In this document: positions 1 to 10,400 of the stretch, piece after piece
Layout of the letters: each line of letters begins with the position of its first letter
Position numbering within the stretch: the first letter of the stretch is position 1
Origin: Amphibalanus amphitrite
Taxonomy: Eukaryota > Arthropoda > Thecostraca > Balanomorpha > Balanidae
Length of the DNA stretch: 64,000 nucleotides
NCBI RefSeq assembly: GCF_019059575.1
Contig: NW_024881848.1
Span: forward strand, 124,001 to 188,000
Direction of reading: 5' to 3'
The notes under the pieces: generated by a model
Seen by the model: only the letters and a program-made list of their open reading frames with translations
The model's database searches: none
Told to the model about the DNA's origin: nothing
Position numbers and translations under genes: made by a program

Positions 1-3000
1 TCGGTAGCTGGAGCAGTGTCGTCCGGCCGGTGTCTTCAGGTCTTCCTCCTCTCCGTCCGACCAGATGACTACTGCTCCAGAGCCTCCGTCCTTGACGCCA
101 CCCTCCACGGAGCCGTCCGTCCACAACCAGGTTGCTCTCTGTGGTAGAGCGGCAAGATGACGGGTGGCAGCCCGTATCTTCTCTCCTTCTGTCGCACCGG
201 TTCGTAGTGGCCCCACGTCCAGGCAGAAGGTGACGTTTCCTCCGCGCTCCCACGGCGGGATGCGAGGAGGCAGCACCGGCTCGATCGGTGCGGTGACCTC
301 CACCTCAGCCAGCATCTGGCGGCCCAGCGTTCGCCACCCCCGCACAGAAGACAGCCGCGAGGGCGCCGAGGCCTCAGCTGTCCTGCGCAGGGGGTCGGTC
401 GGCGGTAACGCCAGGGCACGACCCAGTAGCCGAGCGGCGAGGACTTTCTTCCGCTCCTCCATGGGGGCCAGCCTCGCCTCCGCCATCACCGCGTGTGTCG
501 GCGTGGAGCGGGGGCATCCGGTGACGATCCGCGCGGCCGCCCTCATCTCGCGCTCAATGAGCTCGGCGTGAGATGGCGCGGTTGCGGGCAGCCATGCAGC
601 GGCAGCGTGCTCCAGAGCCCCCCGAACATATCCGTTGGCGACTGTTCTTAGAGCCTGCTCGTCCAGCCCCCAGCTGCGGCCGGCTAGGCGTCTCAGGTGG
701 GCGACGCGGGGGCGGACTCGTCTTCTCAGACGGCGGCAGTGTGCTCCGAACTGGAGTCGGCGGTCGAACTCGATGCCGAGGAGCACCAGTGAGTCGCCCG
801 CCCGCACCGTCTTCCCTGACACCTTGATGGTGCACCCGACGGCGTCCTTGGCGTTCTGCGACAGTACTAGCAGCTGGGTTTTCTCTCCGGCCACCAACAT
901 CTTATTTCGGTGTGCCCAGGCGGCTAGAGCATCAGCCGCTGTCTGGGCGCGTTGTATCGCCGTCTCCAGAGTGTTGCCGGAGCTGAGCACAGCAGTATCG
1001 TCAGCGTATATGTACGGTGAGATGCCAGGTGCGCGGAGGGCCTCGGCTAGTCCTGCCGCCCATAACAAAAACAACTGGGGGGACAGGACGCTTCCCTGAG
1101 GGAGGCCCGCGCGGAAGATCCGCTCCTTGGAGAGCGCACCCTGTACCTCAACTCGCACTCGACGGTCTCGTAGCCAGCTCCACACCCAGCGAACCAGGCA
1201 CAGAGGGAGGCCCAGCTCGAGGAGGCGCAGCTTCAGAAGTTTGTGGTCTACCACGTCGTACGCTCGGCTGAAGTCGTACGCGGTGAGGAGGTACTTCTGG
1301 GCTGTGCTGCCGTCCGGTCGCTCAGCACGCCTGTCATGCTTGGGCCGCTGCCATCCGTCTTGGACGTTCTGGACGAGCCGGCCAATGCTATCTTCTGCAG
1401 ACCGCTTGGCTCTGAAGCCCACCTGTTCGTCAGGGACAAGGCCGCGACTCTCCGCCACGAACGCAAGCCGAGCTAGTATCAGTCGCTCGGCGAGCTTGGA
1501 GACGCTGCTTGTGAGCGCGATCGGGCGGTAACTCGTCAGCAGACGCTTGTCCTTGGAGGCCTTGGGGATCGGAATCACGGTGGCCGCGCGCCACTCCCGG
1601 GGGACTTCCCCGACTCTCCACGAGAGGTTAATCACGCGGAGAAGGGCTCTGCGCGCCACCGGACCGAGGTGCTTGATCATCTCGTTGGTGATCCCGTCTG
1701 GTCCTGGTGACTTCTTCAGTTGGAGAAGTTGTATTTCTCTGGTCAGCTCCTCCTCGGAGAATGGCGAGCAGCACCCGGTGTGGTCGCCGTCACAGTCGGC
1801 GCAGCGACGCGGTTTGAGATCCGACAGTCGTCGTCGCGCAGCTCGGTCGATCTTCGGCGCCCTCACCTGGCGGGAGACATGAGCGTACTGGGCGGCGAAC
1901 GCATTGGCCTTCTCCTCGGCTGTTACGAGTAACCGGTCTCCGATCCGCATCGCCTCGCCCTCTCGGTGGTCGTCGTCCACGGCACCCTCCCACTTCTTCA
2001 GGAGCCGGGAGACTCGGCCCACGCTGGTAGGTCGGTTCAGCTCGGTGGTAACGAAGTCCCGGAATTGCTCCCTGGTAACTCGCTTCTCCACCTGGTTGGC
2101 CCGGCGCTTAGCCTCAATCCAGCGGGTTCTCGATTGGGGGTCTCCCGACTTCACGTTGTCTCTGGCTGCCCGGCGTTCCTGAATCGCCAGCTGGAGATCC
2201 GGGTGGAGTGCCCACGGTTTGGCGTCTCTCCTAGCTCCCCGGGGGATGAATTCCTTCGCGGCGTCCTGGACTGCTGCGGTGAATCGGGTGGCCAGAAGTT
2301 GAACCGTGGCCTGTGGGGGGGCCGGAACGGAGAGGGCTGCCTCGCACGACTTCCCGAACTCGACCCAGTCGGCTTTGTGGTGGGCCCACCGCGTTTTCCT
2401 CTTCCTTCGCGGGGGATCCGCCCCACGGAGTTCGACCACCATAGGGAGGTGGTCACTCCCGAGGTCGGAGCCCCGCATCCAGTGGGTCCTGGCAGCTAGT
2501 TCGAAGCCGCAGGCGGCGAGGTCGGGGGCCGTCTGACTCCCGGTCCGGTAACTGATGAAGGTCGGGGCGCCGCTATTGAGGGGCCTCCACCCGATGTCCT
2601 CCATCCAGTCGGCCAGGCGCTCCCCGACCGAATCAGCCTCCTCGCAGCTGTCGTCCCAGGAAGGGTGGTGTCCGTTTACATCGCCGACCAGGAGCACTCG
2701 GGGGCCGTCAGGGAGGCAGTGCGGGTCGAAGTGGTCCTGTCGATCGTCTCCCGTCGCCCGGATGGGCGGTCTGTATATGTTGATGACGTCGAGGGGGGTT
2801 TGGCCGAGGACCCGAACGCCACATATCTCGGTCGTGTCGTCCGTGTTCGCCAGGAACGGGCCCTCCAGGACGGTGAAGTGTAGGCCTGCCCGCACGTACA
2901 TGCAGACGTCTCCGCCCTTCACCGCCGCGCCTGCTGTACGGCCTCGCGCACGGCGCACTACTACCGGGGGTTGATAGCCGGCCAGCCTCGGAGCCACCTC

Positions 3001-3252
3001 GGGAAGCTGCGCCTCTTGTATCGCCACAATGTCCGCTCTGACAGTCGTGAGCCAGCGCTGGAGCTCCGCTTGCTTGGTGCGGAGCCCCTCCGCATTCCAT
3101 GAGACGATTCTCACGTGGCTTCTCCGGTTCCTGTTGCGGTGGTAGCGACGGTTCTTGAGGCGACGGTTGTGGTGGTCCGGGCGCCGGGCCGATCCCCCCG
3201 GAGAGGCGCCCCTCCTCCCGCCGGCGCTAGCGGGAGGGGGCGCGTTACAGCG
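1..3252 (-). mobile_element. Non-LTR retrotransposon ORF2 (endonuclease-reverse transcriptase-RNase H), 3' end off the window
   Basis: Read on the minus strand, one frame stays open from a stop complement at 3253-3255 down to base 1, about 1,084 codons, with no stop or frameshift that I could find. An APE-type endonuclease comes first: SWNAEGL near 3100, GDVNGHHPSWD near 2670 and GSDHLP near 2450. The reverse transcriptase follows: KSPGPDG near 1700, LTAYDFSRAYDVVDH near 1270, GLPQGSVLSP near 1100, and catalytic YADD at 997-1008. An RNase H start (TDGS, 109-120) is cut by the window edge. A small Cys/His cluster (CADCDGDHTGCC, 1776-1803) sits between endonuclease and RT. This order fits the I/R1/LOA-like non-LTR groups; the clade cannot be fixed here. 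No ATG precedes the endonuclease in frame, so the copy is probably 5'-truncated near 3250 or ORF2 is translated by re-initiation. It lies antisense to the ADAM gene, just before its first visible exon. Confidence 0.9.
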
Positions 3253-3264
3253 TTATGTGCGGCC

Positions 3265-3398
3265 GAGTGTTACAGCTCGGTGGTCATGTGTTACAGCTCG
3301 GTGGGCCCCACGCAGTGGAGCTCCTGCAGTAGGGAGCAGCTGAAGCGGGCGCTGAAACACGGACTGGGCCACTGCCTGCACGACATACCAACAGAGCC
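3265..3398 (+). CDS. ADAM exon: end of metalloprotease domain (partial gene, 5' part left of window)
   Basis: This is the first visible exon of a plus-strand ADAM. It reads SVGPTQWSSCSREQLKRALK and then ends GHCLHDIPTEP, the classic end of a reprolysin catalytic domain (WSSCS...L...GxGxCLxxxP). The donor is GTGAGT at 3399, leaving two bases (CC) that complete a proline codon with the next exon. The 5' boundary is uncertain: AG dinucleotides ending at 3250, 3275 and 3296 are all possible acceptors and none has a good pyrimidine tract. A 21-nt in-frame duplication (CYSSVVM / CYSSVGP) lies at 3268-3309. Signal peptide, prodomain and the HExxH zinc site must lie to the left, beyond the antisense retrotransposon. 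Confidence 0.8.
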
Positions 3399-3745
3399 GT
3401 GAGTTTGGGGGACGGAGACCAACATAGCCGTGAGTTTAGGGGATGCAGACCTGCAGAACCGTGAGTTTATCCACGGAGTCATGGGTTTGGGGGACGGAGA
3501 TCGACAGAGCCGTGAGTTTTGGAGGACAGAGACGTTGAGATCTGTGAGTTTAGGGGACGGACTTTGGGAGCTGTGAGTTGGGAGGAAGGGGGGCGGAGAC
3601 CCACAGAGCCTTGAGTTTAGGGACGGAGGCCCGGAGAGCCGCGAATTCACCCACGGAGCCGTGAGTTTAGGGTATGAAGACCCACAGAGCCGTGAGTTTA
3701 GGGTTTGAAGACCCACAGAGCCGTGAGTTTATGGGAGGGAGCCGC
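3399..3745 (+). repeat. Intronic minisatellite copying the upstream 5' splice site
   Basis: Almost the whole 394-nt intron is a degenerate tandem repeat of about 12 units, roughly 23-38 nt each. The best-kept core is CACAGAGCCGTGAGTTTAGG, which is the last bases of the preceding exon (ACAGAGCC) plus its donor (GTGAGTTT). GTGAGT occurs nine times: the true donor at 3399 and repeats near 3430, 3461, 3511, 3544, 3573, 3658, 3691 and 3721. Confidence 0.85.
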
Positions 3746-3792
3746 ACCACTCGCTGACTGGTGACGTCCTGCTGACCCCGCTCTCCCCCCAG

Positions 3793-3952
3793 TCTGTTGT
3801 CGGGCTCTGTGTGCGGTAACGGCTTCCTGGAGACAGAGGAGGAGTGTGACTGCGGCCTGCCGGCCGACTGCACCACCCCCTGCTGTGATCCCCTCACGTG
3901 CCGGCTGAGGCGAAACGGCACCTGTGCAGGCGGCGCCTGCTGCGACCCGCAG
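3793..3952 (+). CDS. ADAM exon: first half of disintegrin domain
   Basis: The acceptor is a C-rich tract ending CAG at 3792; the donor is GTGAGC at 3953. The exon continues the proline codon of the previous exon and reads [20 protein letters not shown], then [16 protein letters not shown] and [15 protein letters not shown]. CGNGxxExxEECDCG and the CC-rich continuation are diagnostic of the ADAM disintegrin domain, which contributes to integrin and cell-surface binding and to positioning the catalytic head. Length is 160 nt; it ends in phase 0. Confidence 0.95.
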
Positions 3953-4383
3953 GTGAGCCGGCCCAGCGGCGTTATTTACGGCCCGGAATGTCCGCGGCGC
4001 GTGACGTTAAACTCTGAGGTCATTCGGAAAGGGTGATCTGTGGAATGCGATTGGCCTTGGATGGCTGGGGCTGAGTGAGGAGCTGTGATGGATGGGAGGT
4101 GTCTGTTGTATATGTTGCACGTGTTAGCCAGGGTAGACTGCCTCCTGGGTGCAGACTGCTTCAGGGGTCAGACTGGGTGTCAGCTGGGCTCTCTGATAGG
4201 GGCTGTGTCGGTCACGGGTAGCTGATGATATGTGTGAGGCAGCTTTGGTCCGCCAGGGACAGATTGTTTCTGCCACTGCATCTAACCTATAGGACATTTT
4301 CCGATAAAAAACTGGTCATATTGGTTTGTCATGAAGTTAAGAATATTGCATTTTAGTTATACGTTGACGGACGTGATAGCTCC

Positions 4384-4720
4384 TGTGATATCAGCTGCTG
4401 AAAGTCTGTGTGTTATCTGACACTGACAGACGTGTCAGCCGCTGACAGTCTGTGTGTTATCTGACACTGACAGTCTGTGTGCTATCTGATACTGTCAGTC
4501 TGTGTGCTATCTGACAATGTCAGTCTGTGTGCTATGTATTTGACACTGACACTCTGTGTCAGGCGCTGACAGTCTGTGTGTTATCTGACACCGACAGTCT
4601 TTGTGTTATCTGACACTGATAGTCTGTGTGTTATCTGACACTGACAGTCTGTGTGTTATCTGACACTGACAGTCTGTGTGTTATCTGACCCTGACAGACT
4701 GTTCCCATCTGACTCTGACA
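4384..4720 (+). repeat. Intronic minisatellite between a decoy and the real 3' splice site
   Basis: About a dozen copies of a ~25-nt unit with core GACAGTCTGTGTGTTATCTG fill the 3' half of the 778-nt intron. At its left side lies TGACAGACGTGTCAGCCGC (4424-4442), identical over 19 bases to the true acceptor region at 4716-4734, so the array is bounded by two copies of the same 3' splice site. A diverged third copy (GTGTCAGGCGCTGACAG) lies near 4555. Confidence 0.85.
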
Positions 4721-4730
4721 GACGTGTCAG

Positions 4731-4862
4731 CCGCGTGCCGCCGGCTCGCCCTGTCGACCAGCTCGCGGCGAGTGTGACCTGCCCGAGTTTTGCACGGGCG
4801 AATCGAATCGCTGTCCCGGCGACGTCCACAAACTGAACGGGCTCTCCTGCGGCTCCGAAAAG
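4731..4862 (+). CDS. ADAM exon: second half of disintegrin domain
   Basis: The acceptor is GACGTGTCAG ending at 4730; the donor is GTGGGG at 4863. All 44 codons are in phase 0. The product reads PRAAGSPCRPARGECDLPEF, then CTGESNRCPGDVHKLNGLSC and GSEK. PAGxxCRxxxxxCDLPEFCTG with CPxDVxxxxGxxC is the hallmark of the ADAM disintegrin C-terminus; the disintegrin-loop segment reads RPARGECDLPE. The junction with the previous exon gives a continuous protein without a stop. Confidence 0.95.
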
Positions 4863-4965
4863 GTGGGGAACATTGGGGAAAGGTGGGGAGCACTGGGGAA
4901 AAGTGGGGAACATTGGGGAAAGGTGGTGACCTCGGGAAAGGTGGGGTGCATCGGAGAAAGAAATA
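4856..4965 (+). repeat. Minisatellite copying the 5' splice site of the preceding exon
   Basis: Five units of ~20 nt (AAAGGTGGGGAACATTGGGG) begin inside the last codons of the preceding exon (GAAAAG) and run into the intron. The true donor AAG|GTGGGG at 4863 is therefore the first of several near-identical sites at ~20-nt spacing (near 4881, 4902, 4920, 4939). Homopurine-rich, G-run-rich sequence. Confidence 0.85.
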
Positions 4966-5367
4966 TTTACCTTTGGATACTACCCTGTCATCTCTTCCGG
5001 TTCACTTGTTAGCTCACAGCAGTTTTATCGTAACTCGCAAATACATGGGCAAATAATTCTATACAAATGACTTAATAAATTAAGCACTATAGTCTGCTCC
5101 ATGTCAAGCTTGCGGTCGCAGTGCTCTGCTGAAAGCAATGCGTGATTTCTTTACATGCAGCTCTTACATTCAAATACGTAATTTTTAAACGGGGAGCGAA
5201 CTGCCCAAGGAACTCCCACCGCAAGGTTGATATAGAACATTCATGTTTATTGCTGATTTTGGGGAAGATATTTGTTAGAATATTGTCTCACTGATCAGCG
5301 AGTATTGGCAGCCCTGTCTCGGCTGTGATTTCTCACCCCTCCCACCCCCCCCCCCGCTGGGCTCCAG

Positions 5368-5540
5368 GCTCACTGCTATGACGGCCAGTGTTCCGACCGG
5401 GACGACCAGTGCCGGCTGCTCTGGGGTCCCTCGGGGAACAGCTCCGTGGAACAGTGCTACCACCAGAACGTCGAGGGCAACCACCTGGGCGACTGCGGCT
5501 TCGACTGGCACGCCGGGGTCTACACGGCCTGCAGACACAA
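5368..5540 (+). CDS. ADAM exon: cysteine-rich domain, first part
   Basis: The acceptor follows a poly-C tract (CTCCAG ending 5367). The donor is GTAGGT at 5541, leaving AA in phase 2. The exon encodes AHCYDGQCSDRDDQCRLLWG, then PSGNSSVEQCYHQNVEGNHL and GDCGFDWHAGVYTACRHK. YCY-like CYDGxC, the QCxxLWG motif and the GxCG pattern match ADAM cysteine-rich domains (ADAM_CR), implicated in substrate recognition and adhesion. One N-glycosylation sequon (NSS) is present. Confidence 0.93.
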
Positions 5541-5991
5541 GTAGGTAGGGGTGTTCAGGTTAGGGGTTTACAGGGCCTGCGGACAGGGGTTGGTGGGGGG
5601 GGGGGGGGCTGCAGTGGTGCACTGAGGAGTTGTAGATGTCGGGCCTAATTCCAGCAATGGCGTGTTGTGTCAGCACTGCGCCGCGGCGCTTCCAATGACG
5701 TGATATGGCTCCGGCACGCTGTCGCCGCGCCGGCCCGCAGGTATTGTGGCGTTTGAAAACCAGTGTTATGAAGTCAGTCTGGTCTTGGTCTATTCATGTC
5801 CAGCGTGAGCGAAGCGGCGTGGCCCCGGCTGCGCTATGTAGTGACGTCAATAACGAGCTGACTGAGGTCTCGAACGGCAACTCTGCACCATCGCCAACGG
5901 GTATATGCGCATTGACGAGCTGTGACGTTCAGTGACCGCCCTGTGACGTGTTGTGACGCTCAGTGACGATTTGTCGCGTCTCGCCCTCCAG

Positions 5992-6193
5992 TGACGCGCT
6001 TTGCGGCCGCCTCCACTGCGTCCACCTGAACGAGCGCCTGGAGTACGGCGTCGAGTCGTCGGCCAAGCTGAACGTCTCCTATGTCAAGGCGGCCGGAAAG
6101 GTCCAGACGTGCCGCACAGCCATCGTCGACCTGGGTCTGAGACAGCGTGACCCGGGCCTGGTGCCTCAGGGCGCTCCCTGCGGACCCGACAAG
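5992..6193 (+). CDS. ADAM exon: cysteine-rich domain, second part
   Basis: The acceptor is CCTCCAG ending 5991; the donor is GTCAGA at 6194. The split codon AA|T gives Asn, then DALCGRLHCVHLNERLEYGV, a linker, and QTCRTAIVDLGLRQRDPGLV followed by PQGAPCGPDK. CGxLxC and the later GAPCGPxK are the standard end of the ADAM cysteine-rich region before the EGF-like module. The intron just upstream repeats the acceptor-like string CAGTGACG at 5930 and 5970 before the real site. Confidence 0.93.
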
Positions 6194-6501
6194 GTCAGAG
6201 CGGACGGACGAACGCGAGGTTCGGTACCACTGTCAGCGTTTGCTTATATCGTATCGGTATAGTTGTCGCAGTCTTAAGTCTGGAGTCGTCAAATCGAACG
6301 TTATCAGTTGCCATAATAAGTACGCTAGGTTGGTGTGAAGCTGCGTAGCAGCTCGTTTCCGCCGACGGCCTCACGTCTGCACCGAACGTTTCGAGCCACC
6401 TTGTAGGCTGGCTCAGAACATCTCTCAGTTATACAGCTGTTCTAAAACCAGCGCGCGACCGGCGGTGTGTTCCTGTTAACTCCGTCCCCCGGCTCCCTCA
6501 G

Positions 6502-6694
6502 ATGTGCGTGGACCAGCGGTGTGTGTCCGTCAGCACAGTGACGGAGGGTATGTGTCCGGACGGCTGCTCCGGCCGCGGCGTGTGCAACTCCCGCGGCAAC
6601 TGTCACTGCCAGCCCGGCTGGGCGCCTCCCAACTGTACCCAGCCGGGCTCCGGCGGCAGCGTCGACAGTGGCCCCTATATACAGAGTGACGCGG
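6502..6694 (+). CDS. ADAM exon: EGF-like domain and juxtamembrane stalk
   Basis: The acceptor is CCCTCAG ending 6501; the donor is GTGAGT at 6695 (phase 1). The protein reads MCVDQRCVSVSTVTEGMCPD, GCSGRGVCNSRGNCHCQPGW, then APPNCTQPGSGGS and an acidic stalk. CVDQxCV, CxGRGVCNxxGNCHCxxGWxPPxC is the ADAM EGF-like signature with its six cysteines. It joins the Cys-rich exon in phase 0, which confirms the gene model. Confidence 0.95.
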
Positions 6695-6803
6695 GTGAGT
6701 AGGGCGGGGGAGGGCCTGTACCGAGCCGGGCTAGACATACAGAGAAACTGTCACTGGGGTAGGGGTGACGTGACGCGTTGTGACGTTCCCCCTCTCTCCC
6801 CAG

Positions 6804-7023
6804 TGGACCACACCACCACCGTTATTCTGTGCATCTTCGTGCTGCTGGTGCTGGCTGTGGCAATCGCTGCGTACTTCTGCTGCCGCCGCCGCGGTCTGTC
6901 GCCGTTGCAGCTGGTGCCCAGCTGCGCCGGCTGCTGTCGGCTGCCCAGCTGTCAGCTGCCAAACCGCGCCAGCATCCGGCTGCCCAGCTGTCCAACCCTG
7001 CCCGGTCTGACAGCTCTGAGACG
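6804..7023 (+). CDS. ADAM exon: transmembrane segment and start of cytoplasmic tail
   Basis: The acceptor is CTCTCCCCAG ending 6803 after a 109-nt intron; the donor is GTACGT at 7024 (phase 2). The residues TTVILCIFVLLVLAVAIAAY form a single hydrophobic membrane-spanning helix, followed by FCCRRRG, a stop-transfer cluster with possible palmitoylated cysteines. The following sequence has three LPSC repeats. This fixes the ADAM as a type I membrane sheddase-type protein with an intracellular C-terminus. Confidence 0.92.
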
Positions 7024-7425
7024 GTACGTGGCTGTATGTATAAGGGAATACGGAGGACGGTTTTACGGTGGCGCAGATTTGGTTGTGAGCTAGGCGGTAA
7101 AAAGGACGTGGGCGGATGTTGGGCGGCGGGTAGCGCTGTTCGGAAGTGTGGAGAACGGGGCAGGTGGTTTTAGCCTACCAAAAAACGCCGGCTGGGGACG
7201 CGGCTGTCTGAGATAACGCTTCATCCAGCCGTGCCGGCAGGGAGCAAAAACGACGGCAAAACCGAACTGACCGTCGACGCTAGCGGGCTGCCGCCAGTGT
7301 GTCCCCGGCGAGTTGACGCTTTTTGACCAGTTAATCTTTGTTCGGTGCGAGGACGGCCGTCTCTGGTAGTTTGTCAGTCAGTGACTCTATAACCCATCCC
7401 TCTGACGCGGCGCTGATATTTCCAG

Positions 7426-10400
7426 GAAGCTGCCGACCGCCGGTGGCAGAGCCGCAGGTGGCGGCGGCGGCGGCGGCGAGGCTCGCTCGGTGCGCCGGGC
7501 CCCTACCGCCACCGACGGCCCGCCTGAGCAGATGGCCCCCGTGCGGGTGCCGTTGATGATGCTGAGGGAGGAGGGCGAGGAGCTGCAGCCGGACACCGGG
7601 GGCGCGCCGGCCCGGCCGCCGCCGCCCGCCAGCGTCCCCGCCTCCTCAAACAGTGGTCGGGGCACCAACACATCGGGGCGGGGGAGACTCCTGAATCGGC
7701 CGGGAGCAGCTGCGCAGGGGGCGGAGAAACATTCCGACAAGCAGGTCTGCAAGGTGGAGCCAAGCACTAAGCCCTCAGCTGCACAGCGCTCTGGCGCCTC
7801 GACCACCAGCCCTAGCCGCCAGACGGCCGGCGGCGGCTCTGGCGTTCAGAAAGTGGTGGCCGACGCGCTGAAGTCCTCACAGCAGCCGCGAACCACGTTC
7901 GGAATGGTGGACAAACAACAGACCAAAGCGGACGTGAACTCGACCCCGGCCGCCGGCTCCGGCAGTCGGACCACGTTCGGGATGTCCCGGCCGGACGGCG
8001 GTAAGGCGGCGGAGGTCCGGGCGGCAGGCCCCTCTGTGACGGCCGGCGGCTGGTCGGGGCCGGCGGCCGGCCCCGAGTCCGCCACCGACGCGCGTGCCGC
8101 CTTCCTGTCGCGCGGAGCGGCCGGTCCGCCGCGGCCGACCGGCCCGCCGCCGACCCGCGCCGTCACCGGACAGGTGAAGGCTGCCGCGGGCCGACTGCAG
8201 GACAAACCGGCGGCCGGTGCGGGCGAGCCGCCGGCGCCGGCCGAGCCGCCGGCGCAGAGGTACGCCAACGTTCCCAATACCAAGGCGACGGCGGGGACTG
8301 ACACAAAGCCGGTGAACGGCGGAATGGATAGAAAGTACGCTAATATTCCGGAACCCTCGCCGGCGCCAGGACAGAAGACAGCGGCGACGAATACGGGAAA
8401 GGCAGCAGACTCGGGCTCCCGGATGCCAAATATCCGCTCACTGCTGGAGAGCGGTTTCTGGCGGGACGAGAAGCCGGTCTCGCAGGAGAAGCCGACGGCG
8501 GCCGCCGAGCGGATCCCCCTGGTGCAGCGCTCGGAGTCGGTGCCGGCCGCGCCGGCGCCGCCGGCCGTGCCCCAGGTGCGGTTCGCTCCAGTGAGCCGCA
8601 CCGACTCGGCACCGGCCAGTCCGCGACCGTCCGGCCCGGACAGCCGATCTTCAACCCTGGAGTCGGAGCGCGGCTCGACCCTGGAGCGGGACGGATCGTC
8701 CTCCGGGGGAGCCGGGTCGCGTCCCTCGACCCTCTCCCGTGTGGCCAGCGTGTTCCGGCGGGGTGATAAGGCCCCCGACTCTCCCCCCGCCGCGGCCGAG
8801 TCGTCCCTCCGTCCCAGCCAGAGCTTTAAGGCGGCCAAACTGGACCGGGACAAGGTGCGCAGTCTGGGCATCTCCAACCCGATTCCGCAGCCGATCGGCC
8901 AGTTCAGCACGCTGCCGACGTCCCCGGGCGGCCGGCGAGGTCAGAGGCCCCCAGTGAGAACCAGCTCGGACGTGGGACGGCCGCTGCGGCCGGCCAGTCT
9001 GCTGGTGCGGCCCAGCGAGCCGCCGCCGCGGCCGCCCAACGCCGCAGAGCTGTACGACGACTGCAATATGGACACGGCCGGCGGTGTAACGCCGACGGAT
9101 AACCTGTACTGCACCATTGACGAGGTACAGGGAGCGTCCGCCGAGGAGCGACCGCGACCGAGGAGCATGCTGGAGCCGGGTGTGGGGCTGGACGGCACGC
9201 GGCTGTATCAGAACACGGCTCCGTGGCGATCGGTGGGCTCCAGACAGCCGACCGTGAGTCGCGTCTCCTCTGCAGCCGGCCGCACCGATAAGGCCTGGTC
9301 GCCGATCGTCGAGGAGAGACCGGTGGTGGAGCAGACGTCCAACCGCACTGCCGAGACGCAGCCCTCGGCGGCGGATCCGACGGCGGTCGGCGGCAGCGGT
9401 CCGACTGGCTACCAGTCGCGGCGGCCGCTCCCGTGGGCGGCCAAATTCACGGCGAACCCGATCCCGTCGTCGAGCCCGCTGGCGCCGACATTCTCCCGTC
9501 CCCTGTCGGCCAGCGTCTCTGCTCAGAAACCGACGGCGACCGTGGCGCCGGCCAGCCAGCAGCGACCTGCGGCAAAACCCGACAAAACGATCCCCGAGTA
9601 CGCCAAACCGACGCCCCGGTCGGCCGCTGCCTCTACTGGCGCTTCCACCGCTTCTGTTTCCCTCTCTACCACCGCCTCTACCGACTCTACCGCCCTCTCT
9701 ACCACCACCTCTACCGCCCCGGCACCAGCCGTCAGCGGCGGTACTACTATCGGCAGCTCTGCCAAGCAGTCCCAGCCCGCCAAGCAGACCGGTGGCTCAC
9801 AGAAAGCCAGCAACGAGTCTCCAGCCTCAGTCCGCTCCGTGAAATCGACGACGTCTGCCAAGTCCGCCGCGTCTTCCTCATCAGCACCAAAGAAACCCGC
9901 TTCTGCTACGTCCTCAAAGCAGCCTGCTTCATCGGCACTATCCTCCAAACAAACCTCATCCTCGCAGTCCTCCAAACCAGCCGGCCAGTCCTCGAAGAAG
10001 GCCGCCACTCCGTCGTCGTCCTCCCGTCCCGGCTCGCTGTCGGCCGCGTCCTCCCAGCAGTCCATGTCCTCCACAACGTCCTCGCGTTCCAACGTCAACT
10101 CTCCGTCCTCGGAGCGCAGTGACGGCGCGCCGGGCGCCAAGACCGGCACACCGGCCAAGAAAACCGGCACGGCGGCGGCAAAGAAGGCCGGAAAGGCGGC
10201 GGCGGGCGGCGCGGCCGGGACGAAAGCAGCCGGTGGCGCTTCAGGGAAAAAGACAGCAGTGGGAGGTCGGCCGGCCGGTGCAGCCGGAGACTCGGCAGAA
10301 AAGACGGGTGGCAAGACGGGCTCGGCGGCGGCGGCGGCGGCCAAATCTCTCCCCAGCGCGGGGAAGACGGGAGGGAAGGAGGGCGCAGCGGCCAGGGTGG

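Noticed and set aside
3268..3304. The two TGTTACAGCTCGGTGG copies as a target-site duplication of the retrotransposon
   Set aside because: They are adjacent, 21 nt apart on the same side of the element, not on opposite sides of it.
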